From Bryobacteraceae bacterium (GTDB lineage: Bacteria > Acidobacteriota > Terriglobia > Bryobacterales > Bryobacteraceae), in NCBI GenBank assembly GCA_025928545.1, contig JAICJH010000037.1, positions 1 through 64,000 on the forward strand: a stretch of 64,000 nucleotides of DNA. Reading direction: 5' to 3'. Within the stretch, counting starts at the first letter, position 1. Every line of letters starts with the position of its first letter. The notes beneath the pieces are model-generated. The model saw only the letters and a program-made list of their open reading frames with translations. It made no database searches and was not told the origin of the DNA. The translations under genes and the position numbers were made by a program. Below, piece by piece: positions 50,469 through 59,493 of this stretch.

Positions 50469-52526
50469 ATGACGAAGAGGTCACACTTTGTCCGGCCATG
50501 CCGGCAACTATTGTTGTGGTCGACGGTAGCACTGGCGATAACCGGAAGTGCTCTGGCCCAAACTGCCAGTACCACCAAACCGGCTGCGGCCAAAACATCG
50601 GACGACGGCGGCTATTCGACCTGGGATGTCACGCCGTTTTTCGGCTGGCAGTGGTATCAGGCGTTTCAGGGCGGCAACCTGCGAAACTACACGAATCGAC
50701 TTAAGAGTGGATGGGTGCTCGGAGGACGGTTGAACGCCGATTTCTCCCCCCACGTTTCGTTGGAAACTTCAGTGATGTTCGGCAGCAACCGTTTGCAGTT
50801 ACGACCGTCGGGACAACCGACTTTGACCGCTTCTGTACCCACAAAGAACGTCCAGGTAGCTCTTGACCTGGTTTATCATTTCCAGCCACGGACGGCGAAG
50901 ACCAGGTTCTTCATCCTTGGCGGCCCCACAGGAGTTTGGTTTATTCCGGGCGATACGATAACCGGCAACTTAACTCAGCCTGTTTTTCCGCTCGAGACGA
51001 AGGTTGAACCCGGCATAAACTATGGCGTCGGCGTGAAGCATTATGTCAGTCCAAAGTGGGGTCTCCGCTTCGACGTTGGAGGCAGGGTCAATCCGGCCGC
51101 CCATTTCGGTCTTCCGCAGGGCCCAACCGGTCCGAACACGGTGTACATTCCGGCGAAGGGCGCGAACAGCGAACTCTATACGAGTATCGGCGTAATTCTG
51201 CGTGAGCACTATATCGCGCCGCCGCCTCCGCCGAACCCGCTCGTCTCGCAGACATTGCGCGTGGATGTGCCCGCGGCGTCCACCACTCCGATGACAATTT
51301 CGGGTGCGCCCGCAACCGTTTGCCCCGGCGACGATGTCAGGCTCTCAGTCAATTCAGCCGGTTTCCCGAACGCCACCTACCAGTGGCAGGTCAACGGTAC
51401 CGCCGCCGGCGGCGCGACCGGACAGACGTTCAATGTTCCGACAGCGACGGGCACCGGTTCCCGCTCTGTGACCGTAACGGCGAGCGGCGGCAGTTCCACC
51501 GCCACCTCCGCCCCGTTTGCGACGAGCGCAGGCCATACCTATCACCTGACTGCTGAAGCCGCGGGCCTGAATGGCCGGAATGCTTCTTACCAGTGGTTGG
51601 TAAACGGCCAGCCTGTTGCCGGCGCCACCGGCACCACCTACGATATGCCGGATGCCGCCAGCGCTTCGGTCGCGGTACGCGTCACGGTTCCGAATCCGCC
51701 TGCGACGTCGGCGCCCGCAACCTTTACGATCAATCCTCTGACGCCTCCCACCCTGACGTTCGCCGTCACGCCCGCTACTGTCCCTTATTCTTCCGGACCC
51801 GTGGCTCTGCGTGCGGTGGCGACGGCTTCCCCCTGCGGTGGCGCCGTCAATGTCCGTTACTCGGGTGAAGGCGTTACCGGTACTTCCTTCAATCCAGGCA
51901 GCGTAAGCGGCTTCGATATGGGCAATCGCCTGCGCAGCCAGAGCAAGACCGTCACGCTGACGGCAACTGCAACGGATGCGAAGAATCAGACCGTGACCCG
52001 TACCGCACCGGTTACGGTTACCCTCGATCCTGAAGCCCGCCGCCTTGACGACGTGGTCTTCCAGAGCATGAGTTCACGCGTCAACAACTGCGGCAAGCGC
52101 CTGCTTCTCGAAGAGCTGACGCCGATGCTGCGGAACGATCCCGGCGCCAAAGTGGTCCTCATCGGTCACCGCGACGAGAAGGAGAAGGGCGGCAAAGCTG
52201 CTCTCGCTCTCGATACCACCCGCGTCCTGAACACGGCCGCCGTCCTCAGTGCCGGTAAAGGCATCTGCCCGCAGCTCGATCTGAGCCGCATCCAGATGAA
52301 GGCTGTCGGAACGGATCAGAGTGCGACACCCCGTCCCGCACTGTGCGGCGCCTCAACCAACGTCAAGGAACGCTCCGGCCAGGCTGTGAAGGAATCCGAC
52401 AAGAACGCCGAATACCGGCGCGTCGAAGTCTGGATCATCCCGAGCGGCGCGGCGATGCCTGCCGGCCTCACCGGCCTGTCGGCACTCCCGGACGCGCAGG
52501 TACAGAAGCTCGGTTGCCCGAAATAA
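50469..52526 (+). CDS. Outer-membrane beta-barrel protein with Ig-like repeats and OmpA-like domain
   Basis: ATG 50469 with GAGGGAG upstream gives 685 residues. After a signal peptide (LLLWSTVALAITGSALAQ), residues 45-260 have the alternating strand pattern of a small outer-membrane barrel (DVTPFFGWQWYQAF, GWVLGGRLNADFSPHVSLET). A central region holds Ig-like repeats (ATYQWQVNGTAAGGATGQTF, ASYQWLVNGQPVAGATGTTY). The C-terminus (about 540-670) looks OmpA-like (VVLIGHRDEKEKG, LALDTTRVLNTAAVL), which would bind peptidoglycan. It probably anchors the outer membrane to the wall. A strong terminator follows. Confidence 0.78.
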   Translation: MTKRSHFVRPCRQLLLWSTVALAITGSALAQTASTTKPAAAKTSDDGGYSTWDVTPFFGWQWYQAFQGGNLRNYTNRLKSGWVLGGRLNADFSPHVSLETSVMFGSNRLQLRPSGQPTLTASVPTKNVQVALDLVYHFQPRTAKTRFFILGGPTGVWFIPGDTITGNLTQPVFPLETKVEPGINYGVGVKHYVSPKWGLRFDVGGRVNPAAHFGLPQGPTGPNTVYIPAKGANSELYTSIGVILREHYIAPPPPPNPLVSQTLRVDVPAASTTPMTISGAPATVCPGDDVRLSVNSAGFPNATYQWQVNGTAAGGATGQTFNVPTATGTGSRSVTVTASGGSSTATSAPFATSAGHTYHLTAEAAGLNGRNASYQWLVNGQPVAGATGTTYDMPDAASASVAVRVTVPNPPATSAPATFTINPLTPPTLTFAVTPATVPYSSGPVALRAVATASPCGGAVNVRYSGEGVTGTSFNPGSVSGFDMGNRLRSQSKTVTLTATATDAKNQTVTRTAPVTVTLDPEARRLDDVVFQSMSSRVNNCGKRLLLEELTPMLRNDPGAKVVLIGHRDEKEKGGKAALALDTTRVLNTAAVLSAGKGICPQLDLSRIQMKAVGTDQSATPRPALCGASTNVKERSGQAVKESDKNAEYRRVEVWIIPSGAAMPAGLTGLSALPDAQVQKLGCPK

Positions 52527-52557
52527 AGGGTAGCGGCGCTTCATAAGAACGAACGCC

Positions 52558-52608
52558 ATGCCGCGCGTGGTTCCGGGATTCCGGGGCTGCGCGCGGCATT
52601 GGTTTTTT
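52558..52608 (+). terminator. Intrinsic terminator after the OmpA-like gene
   Basis: Perfect 10-bp arms ATGCCGCGCG / CGCGCGGCAT (52558-52567 and 52590-52599), a 22-base loop and a T6 run (52603-52608). Confidence 0.75.
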
Positions 52609-52641
52609 ACGGGTTATCGAAGTTGTCGGAAAGATTGAATC

Positions 52642-53877
52642 GTGAAAACTACTTCTCTCGAAAAGAGCAAAATCCATATTCTCCTCCTGGAGGGCATCGA
52701 CCCCAGCGCGGTGGAGGCCTTCCGCGCCGATGGTTATCTGGACGTCGAGTATCATCCGAAATCATTGCCGGAAAAACAGCTTCTGGCCGCGGTTCGCAAA
52801 GCGGCGTTTATCGGTATTCGTTCAGCTACGCAGCTCACCGCCGCAGTATTTGAAGAAGCGGAAAAGCTGGTCGGCGTCGGCTGCTTTTGCATCGGCACCA
52901 ATCAGGTGGATTTGGTCGCGGCCCGCCAGAAGGGCGTACCTGTCTTCAACGCGCCGTTTTCAAACACCCGTAGCGTCGCGGAATTGGTTCTCGCGGAAAC
53001 AATTTTTCTCATGCGGGGAGTCAACTGGAGGAATGCCGCGGCGCATCGGGGAGAGTGGCCGAAGACCGCTTCGGGGTCGCATGAAGTCCGTGGGAAAACC
53101 CTCGGGATTATCGGTTATGGTCATATCGGTACTCAGGTGGGCTTGCTGGCCGAAGCGCTGGGAATGCGCGTCATTTTTCATGACGTGGAAAAACAGCTCG
53201 CTCTTGGCAATGCCACTCAGGCGTCATCTCTCGATGACCTGCTCCAGCAGGCCGACGTGGTGACCCTGCATGTCCCGGAGACGCCTTTGACTCACAATAT
53301 GATCGGGGCCGATCAGTTAGCCCTGATGAGGCCGGGCGCAAAACTGATCAATGCCTCGCGCGGGACAGTGGTCGAGATCGATCCGCTCGCCGCAGCCCTG
53401 CAATCGGGTCGTTTGGGCGGCGCCGCGCTGGACGTGTTTCCTTTCGAGCCGAAAACGGGTGAGGAATTCGTCTCTCCGCTGCGGGGTCTGGACAACGTGA
53501 TCCTGACGCCCCATATCGGGGGCAGCACGGAAGAAGCGCAGCGTAATATCGGCAAAGAGGTCGCGGAAAAGCTGATTCGCTACAGCAACAACGGATCCAC
53601 CCTCGCAGCCGTCAATTTCCCCGAAGTGTCCCTGCCCGCGCATGCCGGGAAGCACCGGATCCTGCATATCCATCGCAATCAGCCGGGCGTGCTGTCCGGT
53701 ATTAACGCCATTTTCTCCGAAGAAAAAATCAACATCGCGGCCGAATATCTTCAGACCAATGCTCAAATCGGCTACGTCGTGATCGATGTCGATCCAGGGG
53801 AGCGGAATTCCACCGCGCAGCTGCGGAAACGCCTCGACGGCGTCCCGGGGACGATTCGAACCCGCCTGCTGTATTAG
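52642..53877 (+). CDS. serA: D-3-phosphoglycerate dehydrogenase (ACT-domain type)
   Basis: A GTG start gives 411 residues, essentially the length of E. coli SerA (410). The NAD-binding motif GIIGYGHIGTQVG, the catalytic region (NASRGTVVEIDPL, HIGGSTEEAQRNIG) and a C-terminal ACT domain (HRILHIHRNQPGVLSGINAI, IGYVVIDVD) are present, so feedback by serine is expected. It makes 3-phosphohydroxypyruvate, the first step of serine synthesis. It stands alone between two terminator hairpins. Confidence 0.95.
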   Translation: MKTTSLEKSKIHILLLEGIDPSAVEAFRADGYLDVEYHPKSLPEKQLLAAVRKAAFIGIRSATQLTAAVFEEAEKLVGVGCFCIGTNQVDLVAARQKGVPVFNAPFSNTRSVAELVLAETIFLMRGVNWRNAAAHRGEWPKTASGSHEVRGKTLGIIGYGHIGTQVGLLAEALGMRVIFHDVEKQLALGNATQASSLDDLLQQADVVTLHVPETPLTHNMIGADQLALMRPGAKLINASRGTVVEIDPLAAALQSGRLGGAALDVFPFEPKTGEEFVSPLRGLDNVILTPHIGGSTEEAQRNIGKEVAEKLIRYSNNGSTLAAVNFPEVSLPAHAGKHRILHIHRNQPGVLSGINAIFSEEKINIAAEYLQTNAQIGYVVIDVDPGERNSTAQLRKRLDGVPGTIRTRLLY

Positions 53878-53892
53878 CGGCGTAAACGAACA

Positions 53893-53925
53893 AGAGGAGA
53901 CTGCCTCCGGGCGGTCTCCTCTTTG
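53893..53925 (+). terminator. Intrinsic terminator after serA
   Basis: 13-bp stem with one G-U pair, AGAGGAGACTGCC / GGCGGTCTCCTCT (53893-53905 and 53910-53922), TCCG loop, short T run. Confidence 0.7.
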
Positions 53926-54051
53926 TCCAACTGCATCCGAGTGCCTCCGCGCACTTCAGATGCGACTTGGCGGAAACATCCTCCATTCCGCCAAATCACA
54001 ACTCCGATACTGTTTAATTGTGGCGCTGGTTGGCCGGTTGTTACAGTCAAC

Positions 54052-55014
54052 CTACTTAACGAAGGTTAATTTTCGGAGTGTCGCGCCCGGTTCCTGATCC
54101 TCGAACTGGAGCAGCATCCCTTTTTCATACCCATCTTCCAGCGCGACGCCGGCCGGAGGCAGGTCGAATTTGAAGATCTTCCGCAGGGCGTCGACGTCGG
54201 TGGAAACTGTCCCTTTGGCGGCGAGACCGGTTTTCGTCATGAAACCGTCGGCCGACGCCGGAGCGGTCGTCGGAACCCCGATGAAGCGCGTTCCGGTCCA
54301 GTCGAAGGAGGCAAGCTTGATCCCCGCGGCAAGGCAGTGCATGCAGTGCGGATCGAAGAAGTAAATGAAGACTTTGCCTTCGCGGAGAGAAATGGGAGGT
54401 CCGTTTTCGGCCGCTATAGTTGCCGGAGCCGGCGTTCCGGTATGCCGCGTGGCAGCCACCCCGTAGGAAATCAGGGCAAACACCGAAACTGCCGCCAGAA
54501 TCAGGGAAGCACTGCGCGCGCTGTGCGCCGGTCTGGACCAGACACCCGCGCCAATCGCCAGGAGCAGCATGATGCCGTCGCCAACGAAAAACTGCGGTCC
54601 GACGGCGCGCTTGATCCAGGGAAAGCAGGAGCAATCCGTCCCGACGAGTTCGTTGTAGTGGATGCCGATGAACACCATGAAAGCGATCAGCAGCAGCGAG
54701 CCGAATATGGAACCCCACCGCCGAAACCGCGGGATCACCAGCAAAATACCGGTAAAGGTCTCGGCAATCCCGAACATAACAGCCGCAAAAACGCTGAGTG
54801 ATTCCGGAACTCTGGCCTGAGCCAGTTTGACTGCCGCTTTGACCGGATCGGACGCTTTCCACACGCCCGCGACAAGAAAGACGATGGCGATCAGAATCGC
54901 ACACGTCCAGTTGAGAATGACCTGCCAGTTCCGCTGTTCTTCCAGTTCGGCCGGAGGCTCAGTGGGCAGGATATTGGGGTCGCCCGTGGCGGCCTCGACT
55001 TCTGACATATTCAT
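54052..55014 (-). CDS. MauE/DoxX-type membrane protein fused to thioredoxin-like domain
   Basis: The ATG at 55014 gives 320 residues. Residues 30-190 are a four-helix MauE/DoxX-type unit (WTCAILIAIVFLVAGVWKAS, FAAVMFGIAETFTGILLVIP, GSLLLIAFMVFIGIHYN) with a C-x-C in GTDCSCFPWI, a signature of MauE proteins that support periplasmic disulfide chemistry. After a further helix, residues about 225-320 are thioredoxin-like, with the redox motif C-x-x-C in FFDPHCMHCLAAG. The fusion resembles a membrane electron donor joined to its redox partner. The substrate protein is unknown. It is the downstream gene of a pair with the methyltransferase. Confidence 0.82.
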   Translation of the reverse strand: MNMSEVEAATGDPNILPTEPPAELEEQRNWQVILNWTCAILIAIVFLVAGVWKASDPVKAAVKLAQARVPESLSVFAAVMFGIAETFTGILLVIPRFRRWGSIFGSLLLIAFMVFIGIHYNELVGTDCSCFPWIKRAVGPQFFVGDGIMLLLAIGAGVWSRPAHSARSASLILAAVSVFALISYGVAATRHTGTPAPATIAAENGPPISLREGKVFIYFFDPHCMHCLAAGIKLASFDWTGTRFIGVPTTAPASADGFMTKTGLAAKGTVSTDVDALRKIFKFDLPPAGVALEDGYEKGMLLQFEDQEPGATLRKLTFVK

Positions 55015-55054
55015 CTTGAGTATAGGGGAGTCCGGCAGGCGGGTTGATGCTCCG

Positions 55055-55708
55055 TCACTTTTCGGCCAGCCAGACCAGAAACAGGCCGTCCGGAGCCACA
55101 TCTTCCCAATAAGAGATCGGCTCGCTGCGGACTGACCGGCAATGGCGGCTCAGCAGCTTTTCCAGCTCTCGGCGATTGAACCAGCGCTCCCATTCGGGGG
55201 TTTTCAGCTTGCCCCAATGTTCGGCGTTCTTATCGATAATTGCCAGTTTTCCCCCTGGACGGAGAATCCTGCACATTTCGCTCACAGCCCGTTCGATATC
55301 GACCGCGTGCTCCAGCGATTCGGTGGCGTAGACGCCGTCAAAAGCTCCGTCCGGAAAAGGAAGTTCGCTCATAATGCCGGAAACTCTATTGATCCCCGCG
55401 GGCACCGATTGCAGCATCCGCTCGGATATATCCAAACCTGTAAGCCGGGCCGACGGATTCCGCTCCAGGATGACCCGGGCATAGCGCCCCTTACCGCAGC
55501 CGACATCCAGAATTCGGTGATTGTCTACAGGGGCGAAATGCCGGAGCAAAACCTGAACGTGCTGGATCCGCGGATCGATGCTGGAAGGGAAGTGTTCTTC
55601 ATCCCCCGCCGCTTCATCGAAACTCTTGCGGATGTCGCGGCGCAGCTGATCGTTCAATTGTGAAGGACCAGCTGCGGCCGGGCGTTTGAAAAGGCGGGGA
55701 AATCGCAC
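55055..55708 (-). CDS. Class I SAM-dependent methyltransferase
   Basis: The GTG at 55708 is favoured, since a longer frame runs antisense into the phosphofructokinase gene; product about 217 residues. Motif I is HRILDVGCGKGRYA, motif II-like ARLTGLDISERML, then LPFPDGAFDGVYATESLEHA, the acceptor post-motif region of UbiE/MenG-type methyltransferases. The acceptor cannot be predicted. It ends with WEDVAPDGLFLVWLAEK. It lies five bases downstream of the phosphofructokinase gene on the same strand. Confidence 0.85.
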   Translation of the reverse strand: MRFPRLFKRPAAAGPSQLNDQLRRDIRKSFDEAAGDEEHFPSSIDPRIQHVQVLLRHFAPVDNHRILDVGCGKGRYARVILERNPSARLTGLDISERMLQSVPAGINRVSGIMSELPFPDGAFDGVYATESLEHAVDIERAVSEMCRILRPGGKLAIIDKNAEHWGKLKTPEWERWFNRRELEKLLSRHCRSVRSEPISYWEDVAPDGLFLVWLAEK

Positions 55709-55712
55709 GCGT

Positions 55713-56894
55713 CTATGCGTTGGTGAGGAAGACCGGCAAATCCATCTTCCCGGTGTAACTCGGGCGGTAGCGGTTGGTGTCGTACATTCTCGCCACATCC
55801 ACGGCGCGGGGGCCCAGCTTCGGGTCCGGGATCGGCACGGCGGCGTATTTTCCGCCATGAATCGCGGTCATGACGCCTTTGCCTCCCTTAGCGACAATAT
55901 CGATCGCCATGCCGCCGAACGTATTGCCAACCATGCGGTCCACGAAATCGGGAGCGCCGCTGCGCAGATCGTAGGTCAGATCGCTCACGATCGTTTCTTC
56001 GCCGCGCTTTTGAATGTATTCATTCAGCATTTCGGCGATATTGGCCTTCTTGCGATGGCCAAACGCATCCGCCTGTCCATATTCCTGAACCTGATAGCCT
56101 TCCCACTCCGCACCTTCCGACAGCAGCACCAGTGCGTAGGAACTCGAGTTCTTCCGCTTGTCCTCCAGCACCAGCTCGATCAACTTATCGCGATCCACTT
56201 TGAACTCCGGAATGCAGCAGCGGATCGATGCGACATAAGCCGTATAAAGCGCTGTGTAGCCGGCGTCGCGGCCGAAGATTCTGAAAATACCGATGCGCTC
56301 GTGCGAACCCACCGTGGCGCGCTGCCGATCAATCGCATCGAGTGCCCGATTCACGGCTGTCGAGAAGCCGATGCAGTATTCGGTATTGCGGACATCGTTG
56401 TCCATCGTCTTCGGAACACAGATAACCTTGACGCCCTGGCGATCCAGGTGGGCGGCATAGCTCAGAGTATCGTCGCCGCCGATCGCAACAAGGTAATCGA
56501 GACCCAGCTTTTCGATATTCTTGAGCACCCGGGGCGTCATGTCATATACCGTCGACGTTACGCCTTTTTTGGTGCTTTCCGAAGCCTGGAAGGTTTCGCC
56601 GGAGAGAAATTCCGGCGTCTTTTTCATCTTCAGGGGATTAGTGCGGGAACTATGCAGCCATGTGCCGCCCGTGCGATCGATGGTACGCGTATTATCGCGA
56701 TTGAGGGGAAGAACGTAGCGGGATACGCTGGCGGGATCGTCGAAATTGACGTGAGTCAGGGCTTCCCAACCTCGGCGCAGACCGGTGATTTGCGCACCGA
56801 TTGTCTCGCCGCTGTACACAACTGTCTTAATTACGGCATTCAGGCCAGGGACGTCGCCGCCGCCCGTCAGAATACCGATTCTTTTCGTGCTCAT
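55713..56894 (-). CDS. 6-phosphofructokinase, probably PPi-dependent
   Basis: The ATG at 56894 with CTGGAG upstream gives 393 residues. The fold is clear: GILTGGGDVPGLNAVIKT, the phosphate-site motif VAIGGDDTLSYA and PKTMDNDVRNTE with the catalytic Asp, GRDAGY, and the sugar-phosphate contact region HRKKANIAEML. ATP-dependent enzymes have GGDGS and PGTIDND; here GGDDT and PKTMDND match the pyrophosphate-dependent type. It would catalyse a reversible fructose 6-phosphate/PPi reaction. Gene symbol left open because of the phosphoryl donor. Confidence 0.88.
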   Translation of the reverse strand: MSTKRIGILTGGGDVPGLNAVIKTVVYSGETIGAQITGLRRGWEALTHVNFDDPASVSRYVLPLNRDNTRTIDRTGGTWLHSSRTNPLKMKKTPEFLSGETFQASESTKKGVTSTVYDMTPRVLKNIEKLGLDYLVAIGGDDTLSYAAHLDRQGVKVICVPKTMDNDVRNTEYCIGFSTAVNRALDAIDRQRATVGSHERIGIFRIFGRDAGYTALYTAYVASIRCCIPEFKVDRDKLIELVLEDKRKNSSSYALVLLSEGAEWEGYQVQEYGQADAFGHRKKANIAEMLNEYIQKRGEETIVSDLTYDLRSGAPDFVDRMVGNTFGGMAIDIVAKGGKGVMTAIHGGKYAAVPIPDPKLGPRAVDVARMYDTNRYRPSYTGKMDLPVFLTNA

Positions 56895-56982
56895 GATTGC
56901 TCCAGGTGAAAGGTTGAACCCCCATTGTAATGGTTGTCCTCCGCTCAGGAACAATCATGAGCACCGATGCTTTATGAGCTTG

Positions 56983-57336
56983 TTACCAGCGGGGTTCGCG
57001 CCGGCGATTGTCGCCACCACCACCACCGCCACGGTTCCCGCCGCCACCGCCGAAACGATTGCCGCCGCCACCGCCGCCGGACGGGCGTGCTTCCCGGGGA
57101 CGCGCTTCGTTGACCGTAAGGCTACGGCCATCGAGCTGCGAACCATTCAATGCTTCAATCGCGCGATCCGCGCCCGAATCTTCCGTCATTTCGACGAAGC
57201 CGAAGCCCCGTGACTTTCCGGTGTCGCGGTCCTTCACTAACTGGGCACGTTCCACCTGACCATAGGCCGAGAAGGCCGCTTCGAGATCCTGTTCAGTTGT
57301 CTGGAACGAGAGGTTCCCGACGTAAATATTCTTCAT
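56983..57336 (-). CDS. RRM RNA-binding protein with Gly-rich tail
   Basis: A 117-residue protein: one RRM domain with RNP2 IYVGNL and RNP1 [11 protein letters not shown], then a Gly/Asn/Arg-rich C-terminal tail ([20 protein letters not shown]) ending RREPRW. Bacterial proteins of this type are typically small, cold-inducible RNA chaperones. A leader of about 60 bases on the minus strand carries two tandem hairpins with interchangeable arms (57357-57390), pointing to control at the RNA level. No obvious ribosome site precedes the ATG. Confidence 0.93.
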   Translation of the reverse strand: MKNIYVGNLSFQTTEQDLEAAFSAYGQVERAQLVKDRDTGKSRGFGFVEMTEDSGADRAIEALNGSQLDGRSLTVNEARPREARPSGGGGGGNRFGGGGGNRGGGGGGDNRRREPRW

Positions 57337-57356
57337 GGCTAATCAATCATCCTGTG

Positions 57357-57390
57357 CTGCCTGGAGGCAGGCTGTCTGCCGGAAAGGCAG
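57357..57390 (-). promoter_or_regulatory. Tandem interchangeable hairpins in the RRM gene leader
   Basis: Four blocks in order: CTGCC(T), (A)GGCAG, CTGCC, GGCAG at 57357, 57366, 57376 and 57386. Adjacent blocks form two hairpins, and the outer and inner blocks can also pair with each other, so alternative folds are possible. A TTGACT (minus strand, 57427-57432) lies upstream as a weak -35 box. Confidence 0.5.
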
Positions 57391-57512
57391 GTTAATCCTG
57401 GGGGAGCTAATCTCGGCCGGAAATTGAGTCAAGGCGGGCAAGTAAGCAGTCAGTGGCATCGGACCAGCCACGCCCCTATGGTAGCGCGTTTTTGGGCGGT
57501 CCGTACCCCCCT

Positions 57513-57977
57513 TTATTCGGCGGCGGACTTTTTGGCCAGTTCACCTATGATGGGCAGCACATATGTCTCTTCATGGCTGGTCTTGACCATCATCATGATC
57601 GAAACGACGATAATCACCAGTTTGAGGACATGGCCAACCCGCAGGAAGTGGTCGGAACCGGCATCGAGGATGGGGCTGACGCCCTCCAGCAGGAGCCAGA
57701 CGGCAAACAGGTAAAGCCCCTGAAATGCATGAAAACGGACGCTGTGATCGGTTTTGAACTTCCTGGAGGCGAGTACTATTACTGCGGCTATCCAGCCGAT
57801 CGTCGGGATGTAGCACAGAATCGCGGCGGCGCGGGGGGACAAACCGGCCAGCGGATCCGCGGCCGGCCCGGCGGGAATCGGTCCAGGCGCGCCCGCCGCC
57901 GTTTGCCGAGCGCCACAGTTGCCGCAGAAAGCTGCGGAATTGGTGACTTCGCGACCACATTGCGTGCAAAATGGCAT
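57513..57977 (-). CDS. Zinc-ribbon membrane protein (DUF4870-like)
   Basis: A 154-residue protein. A zinc ribbon opens it (FCTQCGREVTNSAAFCGNCG, four Cys as CxxC...CxxC), followed by an Ala/Pro linker and a membrane domain with three helices (AAILCYIPTIGWIAAVIVLA, FQGLYLFAVWLLLEGVSPIL, VLKLVIIVVSIMMMVKTSHE) and the HSVRFHAFQGLYLF loop typical of DUF4870-like proteins. Function unknown. It stands alone, divergent from the aldo/keto reductase. Confidence 0.83.
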   Translation of the reverse strand: MPFCTQCGREVTNSAAFCGNCGARQTAAGAPGPIPAGPAADPLAGLSPRAAAILCYIPTIGWIAAVIVLASRKFKTDHSVRFHAFQGLYLFAVWLLLEGVSPILDAGSDHFLRVGHVLKLVIIVVSIMMMVKTSHEETYVLPIIGELAKKSAAE

Positions 57978-57987
57978 GGCTATTTAA

Positions 57988-59073
<1,086 letters not shown>

Positions 59074-59091
59074 GAAAGGGAATTGATCGCC

Positions 59092-59487
59092 ATGGAAATC
59101 TACAGAGTCGGTTCACGGCCCTCAGGTAAAGTGCCGGCGGAGTATTTTACGGGCGTGGTGCGCATCGACCCGTTGTTCAATGCTCCCGCTCCCGCGCGGG
59201 TGGTTGGCGTCAGCGTCACGTTCGAGCCGGGTGCCCGCACGGCCTGGCATACGCATCCCCTGGGCCAGAATCTGGTTGTGACCGCAGGCTGCGGCAGGGT
59301 GCAGCTATGGGGTGGCCCCGTGCAGGAAATCCGCCCGGGTGACGTCGTCTGGATTCCACCGGGTGAGAAACACTGGCACGGCGCAGCCCCCACGACAGCT
59401 ATGACTCACACCGCGATCCAGGAAAATCTGGATGGCAAGACCGCGGAGTGGCTGGAACAGGTCAGCGACGAGCAATATAACGCTTGA
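59092..59487 (+). CDS. Cupin-domain protein
   Basis: The ATG at 59092, with a GAAAGGGA site upstream, gives 131 residues (a TTG three codons earlier is less likely). Cupin motif 1 is [20 protein letters not shown] and motif 2 is [20 protein letters not shown], with His/Glu-type ligands for one metal ion. Members of this kind (quercetinase- or carboxymuconolactone-linked cupins) are often encoded beside oxidoreductases; it follows the AKR gene within 18 bases. Activity unknown. Confidence 0.88.
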   Translation: MEIYRVGSRPSGKVPAEYFTGVVRIDPLFNAPAPARVVGVSVTFEPGARTAWHTHPLGQNLVVTAGCGRVQLWGGPVQEIRPGDVVWIPPGEKHWHGAAPTTAMTHTAIQENLDGKTAEWLEQVSDEQYNA

Positions 59488-59493
59488 TGGAGC

